The notes beneath the pieces are model-generated. The model was not told where the DNA came from. It did no database searches and saw nothing but the letters and a program-made list of their open reading frames with translations. The position numbers and the translations under genes are program-made. From positions 1 through 50,256 of the forward strand of contig NZ_FPBO01000051.1 of the NCBI RefSeq assembly GCF_900116645.1: DNA of 50,256 nucleotides, read 5' to 3'. Source of the DNA: Pseudoduganella namucuonensis (lineage in GTDB: Bacteria > Pseudomonadota > Gammaproteobacteria > Burkholderiales > Burkholderiaceae_D). This document shows, piece after piece, positions 6,997 through 14,322 of this stretch; position 1 is the first letter of the stretch, and the number at the start of each line of letters is the position of its first letter.

Positions 6997-8469
6997 TTAA
7001 TCTTCCGGGAGGGCTTCTTCGCGCCACTGCAGGCCGTCGCGGCCGATCAGCGCGCTGGCGGCGGCGGGACCCCAGGTGCCGGACGCGTACGGCGTCGGCA
7101 GCGACTCGTCCTGCTCCCAGTGCTTCAGGATGGGCTCCACCCATTCCCACGCCGCCTCCAGCTCGTCGCCGCGCATGAACAGGGTCAGTTGGCCGCGCAG
7201 CACGTCCAGCAGCAGGCGCTCGTAGGCGTCCATGCGCGGGGACTTGAAGGTCTCGCGGAAATCCAGTTCCAGCTCGGCCGGTTTCAAGCGCATGCCCTCG
7301 CCGGGCGTCTTGGCCATCAGGTTCATGCGCAGGCCCTCGTCCGGCTGCAGGCGGATCACCAGGCAGTTCGGCTGGAAGCTGTTGGTTGGCTGGTTGAAGA
7401 TCGAGTGCGGGATCTGCTTGAAGCGCACCACGATCTCGGCCAGCGAATCGGCCATGCGCTTGCCGGTGCGCAGGTAGAACGGCACGCCGGCCCAGCGCCA
7501 GGTGTCGATCTCGGCCTTCATGGCCACGAAGGTCTCGGTGCGCGAGCGTTCCGGCGCGTCCGGCTCGTCGCGGTAGCCCGGCACGGCCTGGCCGTCCACG
7601 TGGCCGGCGCGGTACTGGCCGCGCACGATGTTCTGCGCCAGCGTGGCGGGGGTGAACTTCTTCAGCGAGCGCAGCACCTGCAGCTTCTCGTCGCGCACGG
7701 CGTCCGGCGCGATCGAGGTGGGCGGCTCCATGGCCACGATGCACAGCAGCTGCAGCAGGTGGTTCTGCAGCATGTCGCGCAGCGCGCCGGAGGTGTCGTA
7801 GTAGCCGATGCGGTTGCCCACGCCCAGCTTCTCGGCGATGGTGATCTGCACGTCCGAGATCCATTCGCGGCGCCACAGCGGCTCGAACAGGATGTTGCCG
7901 AAGCGCAGGGCCAGCAGGTTCTGCACGGTCTCCTTGCCCAGGTAGTGGTCGATGCGGTAGATCTGCGATTCCTCGAACACCTGGCCCACTTCGGCGTTGA
8001 TCTGCTTGGCCGAGGCCAGGTCGCGGCCCAGCGGTTTCTCCAGCACCACGCGCGAGTTCTTGGTGGCCAGGCCGTTTTCCTTCAGGTTGTCGCAGATCTG
8101 CGCGAACAGGTGCGGCGGCGTGGCCAGGTAGTAGACGCGGGTGATGGCGCCGTCGGTGCGCAGGGCCTCCACCAGCGGCGCGTAGGTGCCGGCGTCGGTG
8201 GCGTTCAGCGACACGTACACGATGCGCGCGGTGAAGCGCGCCCAGGCCTCGGGCGTGACGGCCGGCGCTTTGATCAGCGGCTTGGAGGTGTTGTTGACGA
8301 TGTCGATGAACTCGTCCTGGCCGCAATCCTGGCGGCCCACGCAGATGATGCGCGCGGTCGCCGGCAGGTCGCCGCAGACGTCGCGGGAGTACATCGCGGG
8401 CAGCAACTTGCGCATCGCCAGATCGCCACTGCCGCCAAACAGAACCAGGTCAAAATCGGTAAGAGCCAT
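6997..8469 (-). CDS. zwf: Glucose-6-phosphate 1-dehydrogenase
   Basis: The product is 490 aa, a full-length Zwf. It converts glucose 6-phosphate and NAD(P)+ to 6-phosphogluconolactone, the entry to the Entner-Doudoroff and oxidative pentose phosphate routes. The N-terminal dinucleotide site reads FGGSGDLAMRKLLPA (11-25), and the family active-site signature RIDHYLGKETVQN is present around residue 170. ATG 8469 is the first start in a clean leader that contains two HexR-like operators and a good promoter. hexR lies immediately downstream. Confidence 0.96.
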   Translation of the reverse strand: MALTDFDLVLFGGSGDLAMRKLLPAMYSRDVCGDLPATARIICVGRQDCGQDEFIDIVNNTSKPLIKAPAVTPEAWARFTARIVYVSLNATDAGTYAPLVEALRTDGAITRVYYLATPPHLFAQICDNLKENGLATKNSRVVLEKPLGRDLASAKQINAEVGQVFEESQIYRIDHYLGKETVQNLLALRFGNILFEPLWRREWISDVQITIAEKLGVGNRIGYYDTSGALRDMLQNHLLQLLCIVAMEPPTSIAPDAVRDEKLQVLRSLKKFTPATLAQNIVRGQYRAGHVDGQAVPGYRDEPDAPERSRTETFVAMKAEIDTWRWAGVPFYLRTGKRMADSLAEIVVRFKQIPHSIFNQPTNSFQPNCLVIRLQPDEGLRMNLMAKTPGEGMRLKPAELELDFRETFKSPRMDAYERLLLDVLRGQLTLFMRGDELEAAWEWVEPILKHWEQDESLPTPYASGTWGPAAASALIGRDGLQWREEALPED

Positions 8470-8509
8470 AATGTGTGTATGTGTGCAAAAAGTTGTGCCG
8501 GGTAGTATG

Positions 8510-8524
8510 TGAAAATTTACTACA
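8510..8524 (-). promoter_or_regulatory. HexR operator candidate 1 (zwf, overlaps -10)
   Basis: Read on the minus strand this is TGTAGTAAATTTTCA. It resembles the HexR palindrome known from other proteobacteria (TGTAAT-TAA-ATTACA type). It contains the TAAATT that best serves as the zwf -10 box (8514-8519). Confidence 0.7.
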
Positions 8525-8542
8525 TAAAAACGACAAAATCAA
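8514..8542 (-). promoter_or_regulatory. Sigma-70-type promoter for zwf-hexR
   Basis: On the minus strand, TTGATT (8542-8537) is followed by a 17-bp spacer and TAAATT (8519-8514). The -10 box lies inside one HexR-like site, and the -35 box begins inside the upstream site. Repressor binding would therefore block the polymerase. Confidence 0.55.
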
Positions 8543-8556
8543 GAAAATTTACTACA
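8542..8556 (-). promoter_or_regulatory. HexR operator candidate 2 (zwf, upstream of -35)
   Basis: The minus-strand sequence TGTAGTAAATTTTCT is identical to site 1 in 14 of 15 bases. The two centres are 32 bp apart, about three helical turns, so bound repressors would sit on the same face. Confidence 0.65.
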
Positions 8557-8561
8557 TCGAC

Positions 8562-9452
8562 TCACTCGATATAGGCCGGTTCCACGCGGCCGGCGACGTC
8601 CACGCGGACCTTCAGCACGTGGCCGCTCAGCGGCAGCCGCGCCAGTTCCTCGGCGGGGCGCTTGCCGGCGCTGGTGATGTACAGCGTCTTCAAGTCCCCG
8701 CCGCCGAACGCCACCATCGTCGGGCAGCGCACCGGCAGCTTGATCTCGTCCAGCTCCTCGCCCTCCGGCGACAGTTTCAGTATGCGCCCGCCCTCGAACA
8801 TCGCGACCCAGTAGTTGCCCTCGCTGTCGACCGCCGCGCCGTCCGGGCGGCCGCCGTAGCCGGGGCTGGCCTTGTCGGTGTCGAACTGCTTGAGCACCCG
8901 CTGGTCCGACTGCGTGCCGCTGGCCAGGTCGTAGGCGTAGCGGCTGACGCGGTGCGCGGCGGTGTCGGCGTGGTACATGACGCGGTTGTCCGGGCTGAAA
9001 CCAAGGCCGTTGGAATTCATCATGCCGCCCGACCAGGCCTTGCGGATCTCGCCGCGTTCGAGCACGAACATCTCGGCGGCCTGCTTGTCGCGCGGCTCGT
9101 AGATGGTGCCGACCCAGAAGCGGCCCGCCGCGTCGACCTTGCCGTCGTTGAAGCGGGTGGTGGCGGTGTCGAACGGCGCCGGGGCGATGGCGGTCAGGAT
9201 GCCGTCGTCCGTGTTCAGGTGCATGAAGCCCGCGCGCAGGGCGACCACCAGGCCGCCTTGCTCGCTGCGCGCCAGCGCCGAGGGCTCGCTGGCCATCGGG
9301 AACTTGTGGTGCTCGCCGCTGTCGACGCGCAGGCGGTGCACGGCGAAGCCGTCGATGTCCACCCAGTACAGCGTTTGTTCGCCGGCGTGCCACAACGGGC
9401 CTTCGCCCACCAGCATGGCGTCGCCGAAGGCGGATTCGATGTGATGGCTCAT
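8562..9452 (-). CDS. SMP-30/gluconolactonase family lactonase, probable 6-phosphogluconolactonase role
   Basis: The product is 296 aa with the beta-propeller metal ligands of the SMP-30/regucalcin/gluconolactonase family at their usual places: Glu17 (VGEGPLWH), Asn102-Asp103 (FNDGK), Asn148 (NSNG) and Asp204 (GRPDG). Family members hydrolyse sugar lactones. It lies between pgi and zwf, where a pgl gene often stands, and no pgl is present in the block. I infer that it supplies the 6-phosphogluconolactone hydrolysis step, or hydrolyses free gluconolactone. Its start overlaps the regulatory space of pgi's end (8 bp gap), so it is probably co-transcribed with pgi. Its stop lies just before the HexR sites of zwf. 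Confidence 0.85.
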   Translation of the reverse strand: MSHHIESAFGDAMLVGEGPLWHAGEQTLYWVDIDGFAVHRLRVDSGEHHKFPMASEPSALARSEQGGLVVALRAGFMHLNTDDGILTAIAPAPFDTATTRFNDGKVDAAGRFWVGTIYEPRDKQAAEMFVLERGEIRKAWSGGMMNSNGLGFSPDNRVMYHADTAAHRVSRYAYDLASGTQSDQRVLKQFDTDKASPGYGGRPDGAAVDSEGNYWVAMFEGGRILKLSPEGEELDEIKLPVRCPTMVAFGGGDLKTLYITSAGKRPAEELARLPLSGHVLKVRVDVAGRVEPAYIE

Positions 9453-9459
9453 GGTGGCC

Positions 9460-11112
9460 TCAGCGCAGGGTTTGGGCGGATTTGGCCATCGCGATCAGCG
9501 CGTTGGTGGAGCTGTCGTGGCGCTCGGGCCGCGGCTCGCCGGCCAGCTCGGCCTGGATGTTCTTGGCCAGCACCTTGCCCAGTTCCACGCCCCACTGGTC
9601 GAAGCTGTTCACGTCCCACAGCACGCCCTGCACGAAGGTCTTGTGCTCGTACAGCGCGATCAGCGCGCCCAGCGAGTGCGGACCCAGCACGTCCATCAGG
9701 ATGGTGTTGCTGGGGCGGTTGCCGGGGAAGGTCTTGTGCGGCGCCAGCAGGTCGATCTGCGCCTCCGGCACGCCTTGCGCCGCCAGTTCGGCGCGCACCT
9801 CGGCCTCGGTCTTGCCGGTCATGAAGGCCTCGGACTGGGCGAAGCAGTTGGCCAGCAGCGCGTCGTGGTGGTCGGCCAGCTCGTGGGTGGGGCGCAGCGC
9901 GGCGATGAAGTCCATCGGCGTCACGTCCGTGCCCTGGTGCAGCAGCTGGAAGTAGGCGTGCTGCGCGTTGGTGCCGCACTCGCCCCACACCACGGGGCAG
10001 GTCGGCGTGTCCACCGGCGCGCCGGCGCGCGTGACGCGCTTGCCGTTGCTTTCCATGTCCAGCTGTTGCAGGTAGGCGGGGAAGCGGTTCAGGTCCTGGT
10101 GGTAGGGCGCGATCGACAGCGAGGCGCAGCCCAGGAACTGGCGGTTCCAGAAGCCGACCAGGGCCAGCAGCGCCGGCAGGTTTTCCTCCAGCGGGGCGGT
10201 GCGGAAGTGCTCGTCCATTTCATGGGCGCCGGCCAGGAAGTCGCTGAAGTAGCCGAAGCCCACCGCCAGCGCGACCGGCAGGCCGATGGCCGACCACACC
10301 GAGTAGCGGCCGCCGACCCAATCCCAGAACGGGAACATGTTGGCGGCGTCGATGCCGAAGGCGGTCACCGCCTGCGTGTTGGTGGAGACGGCCACGAAGT
10401 GCTTGGCCAGGTCGGCCTCGGTGCCCGTCTTCAGGAACCAGCCGCGCGCGCTCTGCGCGTTCAGCATGGTCTCGGCGGTGGTGAAGGTCTTGGAGGCGAC
10501 GATGAACAGCGTGGTCTCCGGGTTCACCAGCGACAGCGCGGCGTCCATGTCGTGGCCGTCCACGTTGGAGACGAAGTGCATTTTAAGGCGCGGGTGCGAG
10601 TAGGCGCGCAGCGCCAGGCACGCCATCTTCGGCCCCAGGTCCGAGCCGCCAATGCCGATGTTGACGATGTCGGTGATCGGCTTGCCGGAGTGGCCCAGCC
10701 AGGTGCCGTTGCGCACGCGGTCGGTGAAGTCCTTCACGCGGTCCAACACGGCGTGCACGTCCTGCGTCACGTTCTGGCCGTCCACCGTCAATTCCTTGCC
10801 TCGCGGCATACGGAGCGCGGTATGCAGCACCGCGCGGTGTTCGGTAAGATTGATTTTTTCGCCGGCGAACATGGCGTTGCGCATGCGTTCCACGCCGCGC
10901 TCGCGCGCCAGGGCGGTGAGCAGGGCCACGGTGTCGGTGGTCAGGCGGTTCTTGGAATAGTCCAGGCAGATGCCGGCGGCGTCCACCGACATCTTCTCGA
11001 AACGCTGGGGATCGGCCGCGAACAGTTCGCGCAGCGTCTGGGGCTGCACGTCGATGTAATGGGCGGCGAGGGCTTGGTAAGTGGCAGTCGTGGTCAGGGC
11101 GGGCTGGCGCAT
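9460..11112 (-). CDS. pgi: Glucose-6-phosphate isomerase
   Basis: The product is 550 aa, the full length of the family. It interconverts glucose 6-phosphate and fructose 6-phosphate in the cytoplasm. Landmarks are IGIGGSDLGPKMA, the signature segment FPFWDWVGGRYSVWSAIGLP, and the GTNAQHAYFQLLHQGTD region near the C-terminus. ATG 11112 begins MRQPALTTTATYQAL. It is divergent from edd, with a 214-bp shared intergenic region carrying two HexR-like sites. In organisms relying on the Entner-Doudoroff route, Pgi lets fructose 6-phosphate cycle back to glucose 6-phosphate. Confidence 0.96.
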   Translation of the reverse strand: MRQPALTTTATYQALAAHYIDVQPQTLRELFAADPQRFEKMSVDAAGICLDYSKNRLTTDTVALLTALARERGVERMRNAMFAGEKINLTEHRAVLHTALRMPRGKELTVDGQNVTQDVHAVLDRVKDFTDRVRNGTWLGHSGKPITDIVNIGIGGSDLGPKMACLALRAYSHPRLKMHFVSNVDGHDMDAALSLVNPETTLFIVASKTFTTAETMLNAQSARGWFLKTGTEADLAKHFVAVSTNTQAVTAFGIDAANMFPFWDWVGGRYSVWSAIGLPVALAVGFGYFSDFLAGAHEMDEHFRTAPLEENLPALLALVGFWNRQFLGCASLSIAPYHQDLNRFPAYLQQLDMESNGKRVTRAGAPVDTPTCPVVWGECGTNAQHAYFQLLHQGTDVTPMDFIAALRPTHELADHHDALLANCFAQSEAFMTGKTEAEVRAELAAQGVPEAQIDLLAPHKTFPGNRPSNTILMDVLGPHSLGALIALYEHKTFVQGVLWDVNSFDQWGVELGKVLAKNIQAELAGEPRPERHDSSTNALIAMAKSAQTLR

Positions 11113-11171
11113 GGTGGTGAGCTCGTTCGTAACGTGGTTGCTTGGATAATATTCATCATACAGGAAAAACA

Positions 11172-11186
11172 GGTAAATTCACTACA
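11172..11186 (-). promoter_or_regulatory. HexR operator candidate 3 (pgi side of the pgi-edd intergenic region)
   Basis: The minus-strand sequence is TGTAGTGAATTTACC, the most symmetrical of the four copies (TGTAGT, then TTTAC). It lies 60 bp upstream of the pgi start. Confidence 0.6.
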
Positions 11187-11284
11187 AAATGTGCGTTCGC
11201 GGCTTCTACAAGGCCTATCCGCCCCGGATTGGCCCGCCGTAAACGTTCGTCCAGCCGAAAGAAATCGCTTTCGCGATTTCATTT

Positions 11285-11299
11285 TGTAGTAAAATTTCA
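11285..11299 (+). promoter_or_regulatory. HexR operator candidate 4 (edd)
   Basis: The plus-strand sequence TGTAGTAAAATTTCA lies 28 bp upstream of the edd start. It contains TAAAAT (11290-11295), a good -10 box, so repressor binding would occlude edd-eda transcription. No convincing -35 box is visible. Confidence 0.7.
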
Positions 11300-11326
11300 G
11301 GCAAATACCTCTCATAAGGAACGATC

Positions 11327-13252
11327 ATGGCGGTTCATCCTGTACTCGAAACCGTGACTGCGCGGATTATCCAGCGCAGCCGGCCCTCGCGCGGCGCATA
11401 CCTGGCGCACCTGGAAGCGGCGCGCGTCAACGGCCCGCAACGCGGCGCGCTGTCCTGCACCAACCTGGCCCACGGCTTCGCCGCCTTCCCGGCCAACGAC
11501 AAGCTGGTGCTGAAAGAGGTGAAGAAGCCCTCCGTGGCCATCATCTCCTCGTACAACGACATGCTGTCGGCGCACCAGCCGTTCGAGACCTTCCCGGCCA
11601 TCATCAAGGACGCCGTGCGCAAGGTCGGCGCGGTGGCGCAGTTCGCCGGCGCCACGCCGGCCATGTGCGACGGCGTGACCCAGGGCCAGCCCGGCATGGA
11701 ACTGTCGCTGTTCTCGCGCGACGCCATCGCCCAGTCGACCGCGATCGCGCTGTCCCACAACATGTTCGACTCGGTGCTGTACCTGGGCGTGTGCGACAAG
11801 ATCGTTCCCGGCCTGCTGATCGGCGCGCTGCACTTCGGCCACCTGCCGGCCGTGTTCGTGCCCGCCGGCCCGATGACCACCGGCCTGTCCAACAAGGACA
11901 AGGCGGCGATCCGCCAGCGCTACGCGCAGGGCAAGGCCACCCGCGACGAACTGCTGGAAGGCGAGGCCAAGTCCTACCACGGCGCCGGCACCTGCACCTT
12001 CTACGGCACCGCCAACAGCAACCAGATGCTGATGGAGGTGATGGGCCTGCACCTGCCGGGCGCCGCCTTCATCTCGCCGGGCACCGAGCTGCGCGACGCG
12101 CTGACCGCCGCCGCCGCCCAGCGCGCCGCGCTGATCACCGCGCAGGGCAACGAATACATCCCGGTCGGCCACGTGGTCGACGAGAAGTCCATCGTCAACG
12201 CGGTGGTCGGCCTGCTGGCCACCGGCGGCTCCACCAACCACACGCTGCACCTGGTGGCCATCGCCAAGGCGGCCGGCATCGTGATCGACTGGAACGACTT
12301 CGACGAGCTGTCGAAGGTGGTGCCGCTGCTGACGCGCATCTACCCGAACGGCGAGGCGGACGTGAACCACTTCCACGCCGCCGGCGGCACCGGCTTCGTG
12401 ATCCGCGAACTGCTGGACGCAGGCCTGCTGCACGACGACGTCAACACCATCCTGGGCAAGGGCCTGCGCAAGCACTGCGCCGAGCCGTTCCTGGCGGATG
12501 GTGAAAGCCCGCACGGCGTGACCTGGAGGGACGCCCCGCTGGAAAGCGGCGACGAGAAGGTGCTGCGCAAGCACACCAATCCGTTCTCGGCGGACGGCGG
12601 CATGGTGCTGGTGCAGGGCAACCTGGGCCGCGCCGTGATGAAGGTGTCGGCCGTGAAGGAAGAGCACCGCACGGTGCAGGCGCCGGCGCTGGTGTTCAAC
12701 TCGCAGGAAGAGTTCATGGACACCTACAAGGCCGGCAAGCTCGATCGCGACTTCGTGGCCGTGCTGCGCTTCCAGGGTCCGCGCGCCAACGGCATGCCCG
12801 AGCTGCACGCGCTGACCCCGGCGCTGGCCAACCTGCAGGACGCCGGCCGCAAGGTCGCGCTGGTGACGGACGGCCGCATGTCCGGCGCCTCCGGCAAGGT
12901 GCCGGCGGCGATCCACGTGTCGCCCGAGGTGCTGGCCGGCGGCGCGCTGGGCCTGGTGCGCGACGGCGACATCATCCGCGTCGACGGTTTCACCGGCACG
13001 CTGGAGGCTCTGGTGCCGTCGGACGTGTGGCACGCGCGCGCGCTGGCCACGGCCGACCTGACGCCGAACGGCGTCGGCATGGGCCGCGAGCTGTTCGCCA
13101 TGTACCGCAACAGCATCTCGGCGGCCGAATCGGGCGCGACCACGTTCCCGCTGCCGTCGCCGATCCCCACCACCGTGGGCCTGCACGCCCAAGACCCCGT
13201 CGGCAACACCGTTCCCGGTTCCGACGAAGATTACTCGACGAAGAAGGACTGA
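11327..13252 (+). CDS. edd: 6-phosphogluconate dehydratase
   Basis: The product is 641 aa, about 30 longer than typical Edd. It belongs to the IlvD/Edd [4Fe-4S] dehydratase family and converts 6-phosphogluconate to 2-keto-3-deoxy-6-phosphogluconate. Family landmarks include ISSYNDMLSAHQPFE, the cysteine segments ATPAMCDGVTQGQPGMELS and GVCDKIVPG, GAGTCTFYGTANSNQM, and VTDGRMSGASGKVPAAIHV near the end. ATG 11327 has AAGGA upstream. The eda start follows by 2 bp, so the two are translationally linked. Control is by the HexR-like site at 11285-11299. Confidence 0.96.
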   Translation: MAVHPVLETVTARIIQRSRPSRGAYLAHLEAARVNGPQRGALSCTNLAHGFAAFPANDKLVLKEVKKPSVAIISSYNDMLSAHQPFETFPAIIKDAVRKVGAVAQFAGATPAMCDGVTQGQPGMELSLFSRDAIAQSTAIALSHNMFDSVLYLGVCDKIVPGLLIGALHFGHLPAVFVPAGPMTTGLSNKDKAAIRQRYAQGKATRDELLEGEAKSYHGAGTCTFYGTANSNQMLMEVMGLHLPGAAFISPGTELRDALTAAAAQRAALITAQGNEYIPVGHVVDEKSIVNAVVGLLATGGSTNHTLHLVAIAKAAGIVIDWNDFDELSKVVPLLTRIYPNGEADVNHFHAAGGTGFVIRELLDAGLLHDDVNTILGKGLRKHCAEPFLADGESPHGVTWRDAPLESGDEKVLRKHTNPFSADGGMVLVQGNLGRAVMKVSAVKEEHRTVQAPALVFNSQEEFMDTYKAGKLDRDFVAVLRFQGPRANGMPELHALTPALANLQDAGRKVALVTDGRMSGASGKVPAAIHVSPEVLAGGALGLVRDGDIIRVDGFTGTLEALVPSDVWHARALATADLTPNGVGMGRELFAMYRNSISAAESGATTFPLPSPIPTTVGLHAQDPVGNTVPGSDEDYSTKKD

Positions 13253-13254
13253 CC

Positions 13255-13872
13255 ATGACTCTGCTGGAAATTATGCGCACCTCCGCCGTGATCCCCGTGA
13301 TTGCGATCGACGATCCGGACCACGCCGTGCCGCTGGCGAAGGCGCTGGTGGCGGGCGGCATCCGCGTGCTGGAGGTGACGCTGCGCACCAAACACGGCCT
13401 GGCCGCGATCAAGGCCATGACGGGGGTGGAGGGCGCCATCGTCGGCGTCGGCACGCTGACGCAGCCGGAGGAATTCGCCGCCGCGCGCGACGCGGGCGCC
13501 GTGTTCGGCGTCTCGCCCGGCCTGACGCCGGCGCTGATCGCCGCCGCCAAGAGCAGCGGCCTGCCGCTGCTGCCGGGCGTGATGACGCCGTCCGAGGTGA
13601 TGGCCGCGCGCGAGCAGGGCTTCAAGCAGCTGAAACTGTTCCCGGCCGTGCCGGCGGGCGGCGTGGGCATGCTGAACGGCATCGGCGGCCCGCTGCCGGA
13701 CGTGACGTTCTGCCCCACCGGCGGCATCACGCAGGAGACCGCGTCGCAGTTCCTGGCGCTGAAAAACGTCGCCTGCGTGGGCGGCTCGTGGCTCACGCCG
13801 AAGGACGCGATGCAGGCCGGCGACTGGGCCCGCATCACCGAAATCGCGCGCGCCGCCAGCGGCCTGCGTTGA
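13255..13872 (+). CDS. eda: 2-keto-3-deoxy-6-phosphogluconate aldolase
   Basis: The product is 205 aa, the usual length. It cleaves 2-keto-3-deoxy-6-phosphogluconate to pyruvate and glyceraldehyde 3-phosphate, completing the Entner-Doudoroff pathway. The Schiff-base lysine is Lys127 in FKQLKLFPA. The general base Glu40 is in LEVTLRT, and the phosphate loop reads CPTGGI. The start is two bases after the edd stop, typical of a translationally coupled pair. Confidence 0.96.
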   Translation: MTLLEIMRTSAVIPVIAIDDPDHAVPLAKALVAGGIRVLEVTLRTKHGLAAIKAMTGVEGAIVGVGTLTQPEEFAAARDAGAVFGVSPGLTPALIAAAKSSGLPLLPGVMTPSEVMAAREQGFKQLKLFPAVPAGGVGMLNGIGGPLPDVTFCPTGGITQETASQFLALKNVACVGGSWLTPKDAMQAGDWARITEIARAASGLR

Positions 13873-13880
13873 TCCAACGC

Positions 13881-13900
13881 AGCGCCGCCCCGGCGGCGCT
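13881..13900 (+). terminator. GC-rich hairpin after eda
   Basis: A perfect 9-bp stem (13881-13889 with 13892-13900) begins 8 bp after the eda stop. There is no U-run, so it is either a weak terminator or an RNA-end protector. Confidence 0.4.
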
Positions 13901-13960
13901 CAGCAGACAGCGCGGGGATTTGTTAAACTGGACTTTTCCTTTTTGTAAATTCCTCGCGCC

Positions 13961-14161
13961 GTGGACTGCAAGCAGTACTTCCATCTGATTTCCACCATCA
14001 AGACCGGCTGGGCCGAGCGCTTCGACGAGCTCGACTTTTTGGGCGGCGACGGCGAACTGTTCAAGGGCGCCGCGCTGCGCGACGCCGGCAGCGCCTGTGA
14101 ACTGATGCGGCTGACCAAGCAGCGCCATTTGTGCCAGTGCGAGGCCTGCCCGGCGGCTTGA
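13961..14161 (+). CDS. Small hypothetical protein with C-terminal Cys cluster
   Basis: The 66-aa frame starts at GTG 13961, the only start after an in-frame TAA at 13946. It reads MDCKQYFHLISTIKTGWAER, continues with FDELDFLGGDGELFKGAALRDAGSA and ends CQCEACPAA. The composition is balanced and does not look like a shadow frame. There is no overlap with another gene and no obvious Shine-Dalgarno sequence. The CxCxxC near the end could bind metal (inference). I do not recognise a family. Confidence 0.45.
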   Translation: MDCKQYFHLISTIKTGWAERFDELDFLGGDGELFKGAALRDAGSACELMRLTKQRHLCQCEACPAA

Positions 14162-14170
14162 ATCCTCCCC

Positions 14171-14194
14171 GCGTTTTCGTTCGCGTTTTCGTTC
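14171..14194 (+). repeat. Two tandem copies of a 12-bp sequence
   Basis: gcgttttcgttc occurs twice in a row, followed by a partial third copy (gttttt) and TTTTCAG. The T-rich run after the small gene's stop might help end transcription, but no stem is evident. Confidence 0.5.
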
Positions 14195-14240
14195 GTTTTT
14201 CAGCTGAATTTTCCCATCTGTATTGAACGCGTGCGCCTTT

Positions 14241-14255
14241 TGGCGGCGTGCTAGC
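14241..14255 (+). promoter_or_regulatory. Sigma-54-like promoter candidate before the PEP-CTERM gene
   Basis: TGGCGGCGTGCTAGC gives the GG (14242-14243), N10, GC (14254-14255) spacing of sigma-54 promoters, with a good TGGC and a fair TAGC. PEP-CTERM genes in some bacteria are under PrsK-PrsR/RpoN control, which fits. GG-N10-GC is common by chance in GC-rich DNA. Confidence 0.3.
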
Positions 14256-14322
14256 CTCGCCGGGATTTAGCCATTCCGGTTGCCCGGTCGCGTCCGTTGT
14301 CCAATGCTCAGCGAGGTACGTC

